A DNA stretch of 64,000 nucleotides from contig WNNJ02001684.1 of NCBI GenBank assembly GCA_012934845.2, forward strand, positions 62,001 to 126,000. The letters run 5' to 3'. A program made the position numbers and the translations under genes. Position 1 is the stretch's first letter, and each line of letters begins with the position of its first letter. The DNA is from Pomphorhynchus laevis (taxonomy: Eukaryota; Acanthocephala; Palaeacanthocephala; Echinorhynchida; Pomphorhynchidae). Shown piece by piece: positions 62,401 through 63,831 of the stretch. The notes beneath the pieces are model-generated. The model was not told the origin of the DNA, made no database searches, and saw nothing but the letters and a program-made list of their open reading frames with translations.

Positions 62401-63831
62401 GATTGATCGCCAAAGTAACATCTCTTTATGTGCATTTAAAATACTGGTTGAGTGTTTATAAAAAAATAATTTGAAAATTTTTAAGTTCAAAATATTTCAA
62501 TCTAAACTTTAATTAACATGAAGAGTAGGCTGATACATATGTTGAAAGATCTTTCTGAATTCTGTAAGCTGAATGTATCAATCCACTGTCACGCGGCTGA
62601 ACGATAATCTAAATCTATCATCTATCACAAGCAAATTCATCAATAGTTCCATCAATATCCATGTTGATTAATAGACGAAAACTCTAAATTTTAGCCTAAA
62701 ACTGTTGTCTAGAAAAAATAATATTTTGTAAAGAAGAAAAAATGTACCTAGATATAATCTTTTATACTTTATTTTTCTATCATATTTTTATTTATTCGTT
62801 TCTCATAGCTTTTAAATTTGAATTAATAAAAGTACTTAGTAATTTACTTAAAATTGATTTCCAATCTGTCTATAATCAAAAGAGGATAACAATCATGAAT
62901 CGTAAATATTAAATTGTAACATCTCAACATTACTGAGGATCTAACCCAGGATCTCATTTAAATCAGAAAAGGTGCTAATTTGACAAATTGTTGATTTTGA
63001 ATGACAACACACACCGAACAACTCATTTGTACTATAATTTGTAACACCGGCATAATCGTAGTACAGTATAAATCACAATTGATAGCAATTAAATAAAGAA
63101 AGTTATGATTATATTTATATTCTTACAACATGATTAATTACAACTTGTGCACATTTAAATGTACAGATATTACGTTAAAACAATGCCTAGCTTAAGTTGT
63201 ATGAGTGAGCAAATATTTATTCTTATTATTTGATAGTATTCACAATTACGGATAATGTCGACGGTGACATAAGTTTAAATTAATGACTTTGTGCTTTAAA
63301 CTGTTGATATGTAAATAATGTGTTTGCAATATAATATTTTATAAAGATTTTTTGAAATGAAAATTCTTGCGATAGAAATAGTAAAGAAATAGAAATATCA
63401 AAATATATTATCAGTTAATAAAATCATTTATTATCTTTTAAATTGTTTTAAGGATTATAGAGCAATGTTATACTGTATTAATATTATATATAAGTTAATA
63501 AAAAGTTAAATTAGTGAAATTGAAAATACAGTTGTTTAAATGCAATATTACGATATCAAACATAAATATTAACATTTCTTTATCAATTTAATTAGCGATA
63601 ATTATGTTCACTTAATAATATAATAATATAATACCGTATGGATCCCGGGCAGTAATAAATTCATCTGTGTATACATAATCAGAACGACCGTACAAGTTTT
63701 CCGCCGCCACTCTAAACTTATAATTATGATTTTCCAGCAATTTTTTCATAACAAAGGATGTGGTTGATATGGAATCCGTTGCCATTACCCATCGACCAGA
63801 CTCCTCGTCCATACGCTCAATCACATAATTT
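4871..63831 (-). CDS. Twitchin/projectin-class giant muscle protein, C-terminal part (37 exons, partial at both ends)
   Basis: One minus-strand gene spans nearly the whole window. I joined 37 exons by GT-AG borders; every junction restores an open frame and many complete a split Ig or Fn3 domain. The product has 13 Fn3 domains (the first partial), 7 I-set Ig domains, a linker ending in YDYYDIFEE and a kinase domain. Proteins of this class lie along thick filaments of invertebrate muscle and act as stretch-sensitive scaffolds. The end order Ig-Ig-Fn3-linker-kinase and the motif YTDMWSVG fit twitchin (C. elegans unc-22) and insect projectin better than titin or obscurin; that assignment is from memory of the family. 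Introns run from about 46 bp to 7.5 kb and hold all the mobile DNA listed here. Exons upstream of 63831 and downstream of 4871 are outside the window. No stop codon interrupts the joined frame. Confidence 0.93.
5919..6063 (-). CDS. Twitchin exon: kinase hinge to catalytic loop
   Basis: Reads [33 protein letters not shown] and CVHLSLK. Twitchins have SGGELF and VHLDLKPEN here, so the catalytic aspartate (HLD) is Ser (HLS). Phase 0 donor AAG|GTATGT. Confidence 0.92.
6268..6556. mobile_element. Foldback element with hammerhead core, flanked by 13-bp direct repeats
   Basis: Two arms of about 110 bp (from 6317, back to 6546) face each other with almost no spacer. Each arm carries a hammerhead-like core; the right arm on the plus strand has CTGATGA (6467-6473), a stem GTCA/TGAC and GAAA (6488-6491). 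The left-arm core (minus strand) has two changes. The 13-mer CAGCTAATATATA at 6268-6280 and 6544-6556 may be a target-site duplication. The arm sequence begins a few bases after the place where the related copy at 29995 would be cleaved. Confidence 0.75.
6467..6508 (+). ncRNA. Hammerhead ribozyme core (partial motif, no cleavage site)
   Basis: CTGATGA, GTCA-AAATAA-TGAC and GAAACGG are all present and match the motif at 30037-30064. The 5' strand with the GUC cleavage site and its stem I partner is absent, because the opposite arm begins instead. An alternative stem III, ACGGTA with TATTGT, is also possible. Activity is doubtful. Confidence 0.6.
7352..7405. repeat. GC-rich palindrome in AT-rich intron
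   Basis: GCAAGGTGCTCCAC and GTGGAGCACCTTGC (7374-7387 and 7389-7402) are perfect complements around one C. A third, imperfect copy of GTGGAGCA lies at 7353. The block stands out from an intron that is otherwise about 80% A/T. No ORF or known element was recognised. Confidence 0.8.
7695..7901 (-). CDS. Twitchin exon: kinase N-lobe
   Basis: Reads [58 protein letters not shown] and EIILITEF. Aligned by eye on twitchin (TGNNFAAKF), the VAIK lysine position is Met (YMAMY). The alpha-C glutamate (EEIEIM) is kept. The donor TT|GTAGGA is phase 2. Confidence 0.92.
7902..10207. other. Twitchin intron, AT-rich, with one direct repeat
   Basis: A 2.3-kb intron inside the kinase glycine-loop region. From 7.9 to 9.7 kb I see nothing but A/T-rich sequence with short homopolymer runs. 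The part from 9.7 to 10.05 kb holds two similar copies of a block of about 150 bp. Confidence 0.7.
9702..10045. repeat. Imperfect direct repeat, about 150 bp, two copies
   Basis: Copies at about 9702-9848 and 9889-10040. They share AATAAATAAAGTAATTTTGG, AAAGACAAAATAAAGGAACA, the string CTTAAAATGAA and AAGTTCCGTAATG. They differ at roughly one base in ten. The core AGAATAG..TCRAAAACTT loosely recalls the YIDD family end. Confidence 0.75.
10208..10304 (-). CDS. Twitchin exon: linker end and kinase start
   Basis: Reads [20 protein letters not shown] then [21 protein letters not shown] is the usual entry to a twitchin kinase, where LGxGxFG would follow; here the next residues are IQSSQFVKA, so the glycine loop has lost its glycines. 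Confidence 0.9.
10355..10465 (-). CDS. Twitchin exon: Fn3-kinase linker
   Basis: Reads [20 protein letters not shown] then [17 protein letters not shown]. The YRPxxYDK stretch resembles the linker found before the kinase in twitchins (recalled, not searched). Phase 1 donor G|GTAAGC. Confidence 0.85.
10515..10636 (-). CDS. Twitchin exon: C-terminal half of the pre-kinase Fn3
   Basis: Reads [19 protein letters not shown] then [20 protein letters not shown]. Phase 1 donor G|GTAAAC; a 49-bp intron separates it from the linker exon. Confidence 0.92.
10637..12837. other. Twitchin intron, AT-rich
   Basis: A 2.2-kb intron splitting the pre-kinase Fn3. Apart from the 11.28-kb foldback fragment I see only A/T-rich sequence, with no ORF worth reporting. 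Confidence 0.65.
11283..11345 (-). repeat. Fragment of the hammerhead foldback family
   Basis: On the minus strand it reads GTCATAGTGATGACAAAACG, then GTAATTACTGTTGTCG and TTCTTCCGCGTCTGG. This matches the stem II-to-3' part of the element at 30044-30117. The CTGATGA is missing and GAAA reads AAAA, so it is a dead fragment. Homology continues into AAATGATTGC. Confidence 0.7.
12838..13291 (-). CDS. Twitchin exon: whole Ig domain plus N-terminal half of the pre-kinase Fn3
   Basis: The Ig reads [30 protein letters not shown] and [18 protein letters not shown]. The Fn3 begins [18 protein letters not shown] and has [19 protein letters not shown]. This Ig-Fn3 pair directly before the kinase is the twitchin/projectin layout. 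Phase 2 donor AG|GTATTT. Confidence 0.95.
13471..14693. repeat. 158-bp tandem satellite, about 7.7 units
   Basis: The landmark GCGGGTTTTGATATACATTT recurs at about 13769, 13927, 14085, 14242, 14400 and 14558, giving a period of 158 bp (a divergent first copy ends near 13620). Central units are nearly identical; outer ones differ by several percent. Each unit holds a small hairpin CCCGC-AAAATA-GCGGG. The array sits in the 7.5-kb twitchin intron, about 0.9 kb from the full LINE. Confidence 0.95.
15753..16814 (+). CDS. LINE ORF1 protein with N-terminal Cys-rich domain
   Basis: 353 aa. Residues about 11-47 hold a dense cysteine pattern (CCSCNG, CKSCSC, CLGC, RCHN), resembling the CXC/tesmin-like Cys clusters found in LINE-encoded proteins of sponges and corals. 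A second Cys set (CTNENC near residue 90 and CGTC near 122) follows, then a coiled-coil-like stretch (about residues 130-160). ORF1 proteins of LINEs bind element RNA; that role here is inferred. The start Met is the first in frame after the 5' repeats. The stop is UGA followed directly by CUA, and ORF2 continues in the same frame. Confidence 0.85.
   Translation: MPSQMTNSERCCSCNGNNALCKSCSCVNGGRPCLGCLPSKKGRCHNDGSRSSQKQVSSVETIPITNYQSIAPFQSDTCNPIISDFVTHEIKCTNENCSLYTVIRVPVRISREFFQQDFLCGTCAASKISYIMEELKKQEGLIKSLESDFAALKLSIPESSSQHIENISKRSFAEVVRREVTRSVIAASSASIQNNSPLNIIKACESQAKRSNTVIIRNLPISEDEQKSIQALFREIGFVLPADKKFSFFRLPAKRSDVPPWLLISLDGHYVDTIIRSAHRLKSSVLFQRVYIQPNLSPAEREIQNALRAELKKKRLADPSGIYRIRNTRVLRVGETTTSTEETMSGIEISSPI
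16932..19649 (+). CDS. LINE ORF2: apurinic endonuclease plus reverse transcriptase
   Basis: 905 aa from this Met, but the frame is open from 16815, and the endonuclease start (ILLFNVEGL, about 16880) lies before the Met, so the real protein begins upstream. The endonuclease shows [10 protein letters not shown] and LLDFAFSN. The RT has [49 protein letters not shown] and YLGVLL. The end has a CCHC-like knuckle (CRFC, H, C near residues 877-895). The product would nick target DNA and prime reverse transcription. All core motifs look intact. Confidence 0.93.
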   Translation: MASWIQRFDAVIFNETFSLNHLSLQGFYTFDLPARSHGRGRPFGGVILAIKCLPSTWSHSVSDNCICLVTPYLVIIAVYFNPDFSAADIIDEISQLCSNLPSNSRVFVGGDFNAKYSVPYRPKLQQLISYFASMNLKLCIPAEKWSYECYRSRSLLDFAFSNCEVTKMNTMLASEWSLIRKHKPVNCIVNFHSQILESPTRLCHSRIVNPESLNIQVVLKAYSLMSTGQHHVSADLLTAAIVQSCGSSSSRRFTSRPFNYRKWPILQEMQRTLLRMSRDCSSGHSTKEAYIVLRRVYTKMLQTFHRDRLYAEECHRLSLAESFPWKVHSKHHNKIMSLVPLSKWVDHFRSFLHLDDLSLSLPANNFDFDGSSGLIDTPFSIEEIEGCLARMHVKKASGPDNLCVEQLRATFHIFGSYWTFMFNSLLYGSCLPFSWKEGIVKVLYKGTGPLESPDSYRGIFLLNHVYKLLSFVLTSRLAKHCSSLLPEEQFGFRQGRSTCDAISLVRSSVVNCISNKNSLYAIFIDFRRAFDSVNRNILLSKLHNNCNLRGRFLRLLYQILLPNRVKVFDDLAYSDFFTVNHGVLQGDPISPLLFSIFVIDLPPVIRSFANEVELALYADDLVILTRNLGTAQKALDGLTVFCSRNELDINISKSKVVKFRGGGRLSKHDSLFIKSQTLEFCTNYKYLGVLLTSRWSFTAHLEAKSSKIAIKTASYPQLRKLSFEGALRYFELMLLPIIQYGLATFWEDLTELNFRQIDRCQARFLKHIVGVSNKCSTTAITYLAKIKPLSVRLCSSLRCVQTSSYLQHLVALETKFLNVDHDLANSPVYLQNSWRSPLNVKRPLIWRLSIHGFHDNYCRRLLACHRRDSSCICRFCASSCDALLHALACPQLSLMSLQEINDLRH
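20008..20445. repeat. Direct repeat of about 105 bp, two copies 325 bp apart
   Basis: Copies at about 20010-20117 and 20335-20440 share TTTATTTACCATTAGTTGCG and TCGTAAAAGTATATTTTATA with a few changes. Directly after the first copy comes the solo LINE 3' tail at 20128-20180. Confidence 0.85.
20128..20180 (-). mobile_element. Solo 3' tail of the CR1/L2-like LINE
   Basis: The minus strand reads CATGTAAGCGTGCGCCGGC, then ACGCAATTGCCACGT. It matches the 3' end of the LINE at 48986-49882 with few changes, including the hairpin GCGTGC/GCACGC. No coding part is attached. It is either an extreme 5' truncation or a SINE that borrows the LINE tail. Confidence 0.8.
20770..20945 (-). CDS. Twitchin exon: C-terminal half of an I-set Ig domain
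   Basis: Reads [39 protein letters not shown] and [23 protein letters not shown] is the F strand. Phase 1 donor A|GTAAGT; the 7.5-kb intron that follows holds a full LINE and a satellite. Confidence 0.91.
22115..22242 (-). CDS. Twitchin exon: N-terminal half of an I-set Ig domain
   Basis: Reads [19 protein letters not shown], then [18 protein letters not shown] and the core Trp in SVKW (TG|G across the junction). First of the Ig-Ig pair before the kinase. Confidence 0.9.
23280..23476 (-). CDS. Twitchin exon: C-terminal part of an Fn3 domain
   Basis: Reads [18 protein letters not shown], then [19 protein letters not shown] and NPVL. Phase 0 donor CTG|GTAAGT. Intron on the upstream side is 2.7 kb and holds the YIDD reverse transcriptase element. 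Confidence 0.92.
24054..24082. repeat. Perfect hairpin, 13-bp arms
   Basis: TTGAAACGAAATT and AATTTCGTTTCAA are complementary around TTT. Isolated in an intron; no role seen. Confidence 0.7.
25040..25850 (+). mobile_element. Retroelement copy with YIDD-type reverse transcriptase
   Basis: The longest copy of a family with end fragments at 3.6-4.4, 4.6-4.8, 31.3, 34.2-35.0, 52.3-54.3 and 59.7-59.9 kb. It holds the RT ORF (25150-25710) and a 3' region with GAATAGGGGCCGAAACC and a common terminus near 25800-25830 (TTATTAGTCAATTCATAAAA). The 5' part of the RT is absent, so the copy is incomplete. The RT resembles a lineage frequent in molluscs and cnidarians, possibly Penelope-like; the class is not settled. 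Confidence 0.72.
25150..25710 (+). CDS. Partial reverse transcriptase, YIDD type
   Basis: 186 aa. [12 protein letters not shown] carries the catalytic YIDD, followed by [12 protein letters not shown] and VYLDMNIKL, a pattern I know from invertebrate RTs of the type RYLDDLL..IYP..L.LNK....FLDL. The upstream palm motifs are not in this copy; a PMGDNSSTIIADLF-like string is found at about 3725 in another copy. A/T-rich codons match the surroundings, suggesting an old or long-resident family. Confidence 0.75.
   Translation: MKYMFRYIDDICVFNSNNFYSISEHIYPESLILNKTNINDKEGVYLDMNIKLTLTKTTINLYRKDDIFKFTRNIFLHEHLCIPYNIKYNTLNNEILRIATICNDIGFLQNHLNNLIDTYFKLGYYKNNIKQKIVKYINQHNNIKNKFKIISGKFLWIINNILCIRIRYYIIKFNRRNYVINTYLAR
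26180..26260 (-). CDS. Twitchin exon: N-terminal part of an Fn3 domain
   Basis: Reads [18 protein letters not shown] then [10 protein letters not shown]. It is 81 bp long. Phase 1 donor G|GTAAGA gives Asp of [13 protein letters not shown] in the next exon, 2.7 kb away. Confidence 0.9.
26930..27015 (-). repeat. Inverted repeat holding a CTGATGAG string
   Basis: On the minus strand CTACAGGG and CCCTGTAG enclose CCACACTGATGAGACCA. The 5' half of a hammerhead core is there, but no GAAA follows at the right distance. It may be a decayed ribozyme related to the 61.8-kb one. Confidence 0.4.
27381..27677 (+). CDS. Unassigned short ORF in intron
   Basis: 98 codons, plus strand, inside the twitchin intron 26261-27841. 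It lies in sequence less A/T-rich than its surroundings. No domain recognised; no signal peptide or repeat. It may be a chance ORF or a fragment of a mobile element. Confidence 0.25.
   Translation: MLRPFVVNYRDRVMFSSARAYTGTYRISFVTPDLTMKYTRFVNVYLQQYGSVILKPIQTSIIIVNIMPDLTYGNLYDLRVKYSISKIEMVYRNMSSIF
27842..27971 (-). CDS. Twitchin exon: C-terminal half of an Fn3 domain
   Basis: Reads [19 protein letters not shown] then [16 protein letters not shown]. Phase 1 donor G|GTAAAA, joining [11 protein letters not shown]. Confidence 0.91.
28018..28196 (-). CDS. Twitchin exon: N-terminal half of an Fn3 domain
   Basis: Reads [38 protein letters not shown] and [13 protein letters not shown] nearer AG gives the wrong phase; the acceptor at 28197/28196 keeps the frame. 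The intron after it is 46 bp. Confidence 0.89.
28245..28334 (-). CDS. Twitchin exon: C-terminal end of an I-set Ig domain
   Basis: Reads [19 protein letters not shown] then [11 protein letters not shown]; the EGTY is the F-strand motif. Phase 1 donor G|GTTAGC, followed by a 48-bp intron. Confidence 0.9.
29009..29200 (-). CDS. Twitchin exon: N-terminal half of an I-set Ig domain
   Basis: Reads [39 protein letters not shown] and [15 protein letters not shown]. It is the second Ig of an Ig-Ig pair. Phase 1 donor G|GTAAGA. Confidence 0.9.
29249..29424 (-). CDS. Twitchin exon: C-terminal half of an I-set Ig domain
   Basis: Reads [17 protein letters not shown], then [19 protein letters not shown]. 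The usual D-x-G-x-Y tyrosine is replaced (DDKAVIS). Phase 1 donor A|GTATTG. The intron to the next exon is about 48 bp. Confidence 0.88.
29660..29739 (-). ncRNA. Mirror copy of the hammerhead motif, mutated core
   Basis: The opposite arm gives the same fold on the minus strand: GTC site, TGCCAG/CTGGCA, then CTGACGA and a stem GTCA/TGAC. The GAAA position reads TAAA, which should abolish or weaken cleavage. Confidence 0.7.
29989..30065 (+). ncRNA. Type III hammerhead ribozyme
   Basis: Folding by eye: stem III CCGT (29990-29993) with ACGG (30061-30064), plus a possible G-U at the end; cleavage after C29994 (GUC). Stem I starts TGCCAG (29995-30000) paired with CTGGCA (30031-30036), then an internal loop and CCTCC with GGGAGG. 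CTGATGA is 30037-30043. Stem II is GTCA-TTGTGA-TGAC (30044-30057), and GAAA is 30058-30061. All core bases known to be required are present. Confidence 0.85.
30190..30560. repeat. Degenerate minisatellite, unit about 17-18 bp
   Basis: About twenty variable units of the form AATTTAAAAAGGATATGG. Unit length and sequence vary, so it is an old array. It begins just after the inverted-repeat element ends. Confidence 0.85.
30948..31031. repeat. Two large perfect palindromes sharing one core
   Basis: The first (30948-30996) has 24-bp arms around a single A. The second (31003-31031) has 14-bp arms, same core AGTTCGGAATTATT. Together they could form cruciforms or a double hairpin. No coding capacity. 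Confidence 0.9.
31320..31410 (-). repeat. YIDD family end fragment
   Basis: The minus strand reads CTCCTGATAACTTCTAATCC then ATACATCGTCTGTTATTTAT, matching 25770-25805. No RT part is attached. Confidence 0.65.
31532..31643 (-). CDS. Twitchin exon: N-terminal half of an I-set Ig domain
   Basis: Reads [20 protein letters not shown], then [17 protein letters not shown]. The core Trp is completed across the junction (TG|G). Confidence 0.9.
31706..32017 (-). CDS. Twitchin exon: whole Fn3 domain
   Basis: A single exon holds one Fn3: [15 protein letters not shown], then [17 protein letters not shown] and [18 protein letters not shown]. Phase 1 at both ends, so this domain could be skipped or shuffled without a frame change. 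Confidence 0.93.
32018..33773. other. Twitchin intron, AT-rich, one perfect hairpin
   Basis: A 1.76-kb intron between two whole-domain Fn3 exons. It contains a perfect hairpin: 15-bp arms GAAGTGTACTTTTTT (33221-33235) and its complement (33239-33253). Otherwise featureless. Confidence 0.75.
33774..34076 (-). CDS. Twitchin exon: whole Fn3 domain
   Basis: A single exon holds one Fn3: [35 protein letters not shown] and [16 protein letters not shown]. Phase 1 donor T|GTATGT. It forms the middle of an Fn-Fn-Fn run. Confidence 0.93.
34240..35010 (-). repeat. YIDD family ends and associated AT-rich repeat
   Basis: At 34393-34490 the minus strand has GGAGCCGAAACCTGATAAAA and a terminus like that at 25.8 kb. 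Further termini (TTGACTAATAAAYA) lie near 34660 and 34965. The block 34655-34810 (GAAAATACAACAGTTAAGAA, AGTATATAAGAAAGAAATAA) also occurs at 52.3-53.4 kb. Confidence 0.7.
35280..35499 (-). CDS. Twitchin exon: C-terminal part of an Fn3 domain
   Basis: Starts [17 protein letters not shown], then [20 protein letters not shown] and [18 protein letters not shown]. Phase 1 donor T|GTAAGT, joining STPSIPQSF of the next Fn3. Confidence 0.91.
35905..35985 (-). repeat. Short dispersed repeat shared with 46.93 kb
   Basis: TTTAATCCTAAATATAAGCC then AACAGC here matches TTTAATCCTATCTATAAGCC then AACAGC at 46930. The minus strand of the other copy carries CTGATGAGG. Confidence 0.55.
36075..36157 (-). CDS. 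Twitchin exon: N-terminal part of an Fn3 domain
   Basis: Reads [19 protein letters not shown] then LLSWKCPV, the A-B strands of Fn3. Phase 0 donor GTG|GTAAGA. It is short (83 bp) and continues in the 35.4-kb exon. Confidence 0.88.
36206..36372 (-). CDS. Twitchin exon: C-terminal half of an I-set Ig domain
   Basis: Reads [37 protein letters not shown] and [18 protein letters not shown] matches the D/A-x-G-x-Y of the F strand. Phase 1 donor G|GTAAGT, next exon GPPEMPEGP. The ORF here runs on into the intron without a stop, so the donor was chosen by domain fit and phase. Confidence 0.9.
36425..36549 (-). CDS. Twitchin exon: N-terminal half of an I-set Ig domain
   Basis: Reads [20 protein letters not shown], then [15 protein letters not shown] and SLQITK. 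The intron after it is only about 52 bp. The core Trp position reads Leu (PSLQITK). Confidence 0.87.
36593..36744 (-). CDS. Twitchin exon: C-terminal half of an Fn3 domain
   Basis: Reads [19 protein letters not shown] then [19 protein letters not shown]. Phase 1 donor G|GTAAAC; the short intron that follows leads straight to an Ig exon. Confidence 0.92.
37921..38229 (-). CDS. Twitchin exon: end of one Fn3 and start of the next
   Basis: Opens [15 protein letters not shown] and [16 protein letters not shown] (end of the Fn3 from 38.6 kb), then [10 protein letters not shown] and [20 protein letters not shown] (start of the next). Phase 2 donor AA|GTAAGC. Confidence 0.93.
38494..38638 (-). CDS. 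Twitchin exon: N-terminal half of an Fn3 domain
   Basis: Reads [18 protein letters not shown], then [20 protein letters not shown] and KRVVGDD. It ends in phase 2 at AA|GTACGC, which forms Asn with the C of the next exon. Confidence 0.9.
38693..38819 (-). CDS. Twitchin exon: C-terminal half of an I-set Ig domain
   Basis: Reads [20 protein letters not shown] then [19 protein letters not shown]. The usual D-x-G-x-Y motif is MDGKYKL. Phase 1 donor G|GTATTC; joins DVPSKPKGP. Confidence 0.88.
38820..42827. other. Twitchin introns around the 40.4-kb Ig exon
   Basis: Two introns (38820-40398 and 40581-42827) on either side of exon 40399-40580. Both are A/T-rich throughout; I found no element, ORF or long repeat in them beyond short A/T runs. 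Confidence 0.6.
40399..40580 (-). CDS. Twitchin exon: N-terminal half of an I-set Ig domain
   Basis: Reads [13 protein letters not shown], then [16 protein letters not shown] and [17 protein letters not shown]. The core Ig tryptophan position reads Phe (VDFDRED), a tolerated change. The phase 0 donor CAG|GTATTT leads to [10 protein letters not shown]. Confidence 0.88.
42828..43325 (-). CDS. Twitchin exon: end of one Fn3 plus a whole Fn3 domain
   Basis: The longest exon in the set. It first finishes the Fn3 begun at 45.4 kb ([18 protein letters not shown]), then encodes a complete Fn3 from [12 protein letters not shown] through [18 protein letters not shown] to [16 protein letters not shown]. 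It ends EDQP in phase 1 before the next Ig domain. This Fn3 is one of the few not cut by an intron. Confidence 0.95.
43490..43930 (-). repeat. Dispersed repeat with small membrane-protein-like ORF and hammerhead-like motif
   Basis: Matches a block on the opposite strand at 60365-60740. The minus-strand ORF (43735-43917, 60 aa) ends in a hydrophobic run ([20 protein letters not shown]) that could span a membrane. Downstream, at 43583-43618, is CTGACGA-AGCC..GGC-GAAA, resembling hammerhead motifs in Penelope-like element ends. Likely a retroelement end fragment. Confidence 0.5.
44446..44534. repeat. Nested inverted and direct repeats
   Basis: AATTATGACAATT and its complement (44446-44458, 44462-44474) form a 13-bp hairpin. 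A second, ATTACTCATT with AATGAGTAAT, follows. The string TTTAAATTCATAATGACAAT appears at both edges. Confidence 0.75.
45369..45473 (-). CDS. Twitchin exon: N-terminal half of an Fn3 domain
   Basis: Reads [16 protein letters not shown] and [18 protein letters not shown], a textbook Fn3 start. The donor is G|GTGAGC, phase 1, and joins [10 protein letters not shown] in the 43.3-kb exon. Confidence 0.93.
45887..46078 (-). CDS. Twitchin exon: C-terminal half of an Fn3 domain
   Basis: Reads [17 protein letters not shown] and later [19 protein letters not shown], the F and G strand region of Fn3. It ends KFPF in phase 1; the next exon supplies DVPGAP, the start of another Fn3. Confidence 0.9.
46920..46990 (-). 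repeat. Dispersed repeat with CTGATGAGG
   Basis: The minus strand reads AGCTGATGAGGTTCCCTG, then GGCTTATAGATAGGATTAAA. GGTTCC and GGATT could pair as a long stem II, and TAAA lies where GAAA would be in a hammerhead. Pairs with the copy at 35.9 kb. Confidence 0.4.
48146..48256 (-). CDS. Twitchin exon: N-terminal half of an Fn3 domain
   Basis: Reads [16 protein letters not shown] then [19 protein letters not shown]. The usual DGG is replaced by EDD, but the spacing to the conserved Gly-Tyr across the next junction is kept. Phase 1 donor G|GTAAGC. Confidence 0.88.
   Translation of the reverse strand, partial: TYLNRVLEISRCEISIRHLWNCLGKVLKKTICIIQY
48976..49892 (-). mobile_element. 5'-truncated CR1/L2-like LINE with target-site duplication
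   Basis: TTAATTGCTA flanks the insert at 48976-48985 and 49883-49892. The insert holds only the RT C-terminal part and the 3' UTR. The UTR has a perfect hairpin GCGTGC-GCTG-GCACGC followed by ATTTGCCACGTTAAAATAAA and an A/T-rich end. High GC (plus-strand AGG-rich) compared with the intron. Direct flanking repeats and a clean 5' truncation indicate a fairly recent target-primed insertion. Confidence 0.9.
49063..49870 (-). CDS. LINE reverse transcriptase C-terminal fragment
   Basis: Open from the truncation point: [67 protein letters not shown], and [16 protein letters not shown]. This order (thumb, then YC..L, LQR..N.A.R, W..LP..R) is typical of CR1/L2/Jockey-type elements. The YADD box and endonuclease are missing. 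The frame is open to the stop at 49063. Confidence 0.88.
50625..50761 (-). CDS. Twitchin exon: C-terminal half of an I-set Ig domain
   Basis: Reads [17 protein letters not shown], then the D-x-G-x-Y motif in [16 protein letters not shown], and ends VIVE. The last 19 bp are tandemly repeated into the intron, so the donor G|GTAAAA sits inside the second repeat unit. Confidence 0.92.
51120..52060 (-). mobile_element. Broken retroelement relic, C-terminal region
   Basis: Minus-strand pieces in several frames match the C-terminal part of the same kind of element as the relic at 886-3370: a Trp-Leu-Thr start region, a Cys/His region with RHNEI, and a nuclease-like tail. It has several breaks and looks old. 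The RT part is not present. Confidence 0.65.
52300..55250. repeat. AT-rich repeat complex with a 563-bp direct duplication
   Basis: Positions 52557-53119 and 54212-54775 are nearly identical over about 563 bp, including the hairpin-like string GGTGTTGGTGCAAAATTACTAACACC. Shorter pieces of the same material recur at 53120-53430 and 53640-53900, and at 34.66-34.81 kb. YIDD family termini (GTTGACTAAYAAACATCATA) occur near 52615, 53280 and 54270. Confidence 0.88.
53975..54195 (-). other. Less AT-rich insert between the duplicated blocks
   Basis: About 220 bp with normal base composition, open on the minus strand for 61 codons (54009-54194). I do not recognise it; it could be a scrap of a retroelement ORF. 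Confidence 0.35.
55516..55678 (-). CDS. Twitchin exon: N-terminal half of an I-set Ig domain
   Basis: Reads [17 protein letters not shown], then the B strand [16 protein letters not shown] and the core tryptophan in CSWFKNKE. The donor AG|GTATTT is phase 2 and completes Arg with the 50.6-kb exon. Confidence 0.92.
56235..56343. repeat. (TA)n microsatellite, left edge of RTE element
   Basis: About 90 bp of pure AT repeats, then CATG-separated short AT runs. It abuts the 5' end of the RTE-type LINE. Confidence 0.97.
56367..56984 (+). pseudogene. RTE endonuclease fragment
   Basis: Frame 3, 205 codons. It covers the APE endonuclease from the N-terminus to VFVGE(T), where the GDxN motif should be; the frame is lost there and resumes in another frame ([17 protein letters not shown] at 57150). 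Confidence 0.88.
57146..59380 (+). pseudogene. RTE endonuclease end, reverse transcriptase and C-terminus
   Basis: One frame with two internal stops (57617-57619, 58652-58654). The three open parts read [15 protein letters not shown] (endonuclease end), the RT fingers and palm to YADDVMLAT, and a C-terminal zinc-free tail [16 protein letters not shown] to [10 protein letters not shown]. Few lesions suggest moderate age. Confidence 0.9.
59394..59473. repeat. (TA)n microsatellite, right edge of RTE element
   Basis: About 80 bp of AT repeats beginning 14 bases after the RTE stop codon (TGA at 59378-59380). RTE elements often end in short tandem repeats, and this may be its own tail. Confidence 0.97.
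59690..59905 (+). repeat. YIDD family 3' end fragment
   Basis: Reads GTGGCAAATTTTTATGGATG then AATATACTTT, and later CAACGTCTGTTATTTATTAG and TCAATTCATAAAAATGAC, the same end as at 25.6-25.83 kb. The middle is deleted. Confidence 0.7.
60365..60740 (+). repeat. Dispersed repeat, partner of 43.5-43.9 kb
   Basis: Shares AAAATGCCTGCTAAAAACCC, ATTATGTTAATGTGGATTAT and TCTTTTAATTTTAAATTTTA with the 43.5-kb block in opposite orientation. The tail (GTTAGCAGCAGCTAG, GTGTTTTATTGATC) also occurs near 50280 and 4450. Confidence 0.65.
60924..61053 (-). CDS. Twitchin exon: C-terminal half of an Fn3 domain
   Basis: Reads [13 protein letters not shown] then [20 protein letters not shown], closing the Fn3 begun at 62.3 kb. 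It ends PAKPDK in phase 1 at G|GTAATG and joins the Ig exon at 55.6 kb across the intron that holds the RTE element. Confidence 0.92.
61747..61890 (+). ncRNA. Type III hammerhead ribozyme with flanking hairpins
   Basis: Core 61796-61869. Stem III is GCTGT (61796-61800) with ACAGC (61865-61869). The GUC site ends at C61801. Stem I is TAGGGCTACTGCAC (61802-61815) with GTGCAGTAGCCCCTA (61828-61842), one bulged C, loop TTCAATCCAGTT. CTGATGA is 61843-61849; stem II GACT-CAAA-GGTT is 61850-61861 with G-U pairs; GAAA is 61862-61865. A 9-bp hairpin (CCTAGTACA/TGTACTAGG) lies just upstream, and ACAGCATA/TATGCTGT just downstream could compete with stem III. Not attached to a recognisable protein-coding element. 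Confidence 0.88.
62212..62384 (-). CDS. Twitchin exon: N-terminal half of an Fn3 domain
   Basis: Starts DVPDSPSKP and continues through [20 protein letters not shown], the standard A-B-C strand region with the WxPPxxDGGxxIxGY signature. It ends HPVE in phase 0 before GTAGAG; the other half is in the 60.9-kb exon. Confidence 0.92.
62385..63634. other. Twitchin intron, AT-rich
   Basis: A 1.25-kb intron with no element or long repeat that I could see. Confidence 0.6.
63635..63831 (-). CDS. Twitchin exon: C-terminal two thirds of an Fn3 domain
   Basis: Reads [15 protein letters not shown] then an [16 protein letters not shown] strand, the Y-x-F-R-V-x-A-x-N hallmark of muscle Fn3 domains. It ends at a G|GTATTA donor in phase 1; the leftover G joins AC of the next exon to give Asp. 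The start of this Fn3 lies upstream of the window. Confidence 0.9.
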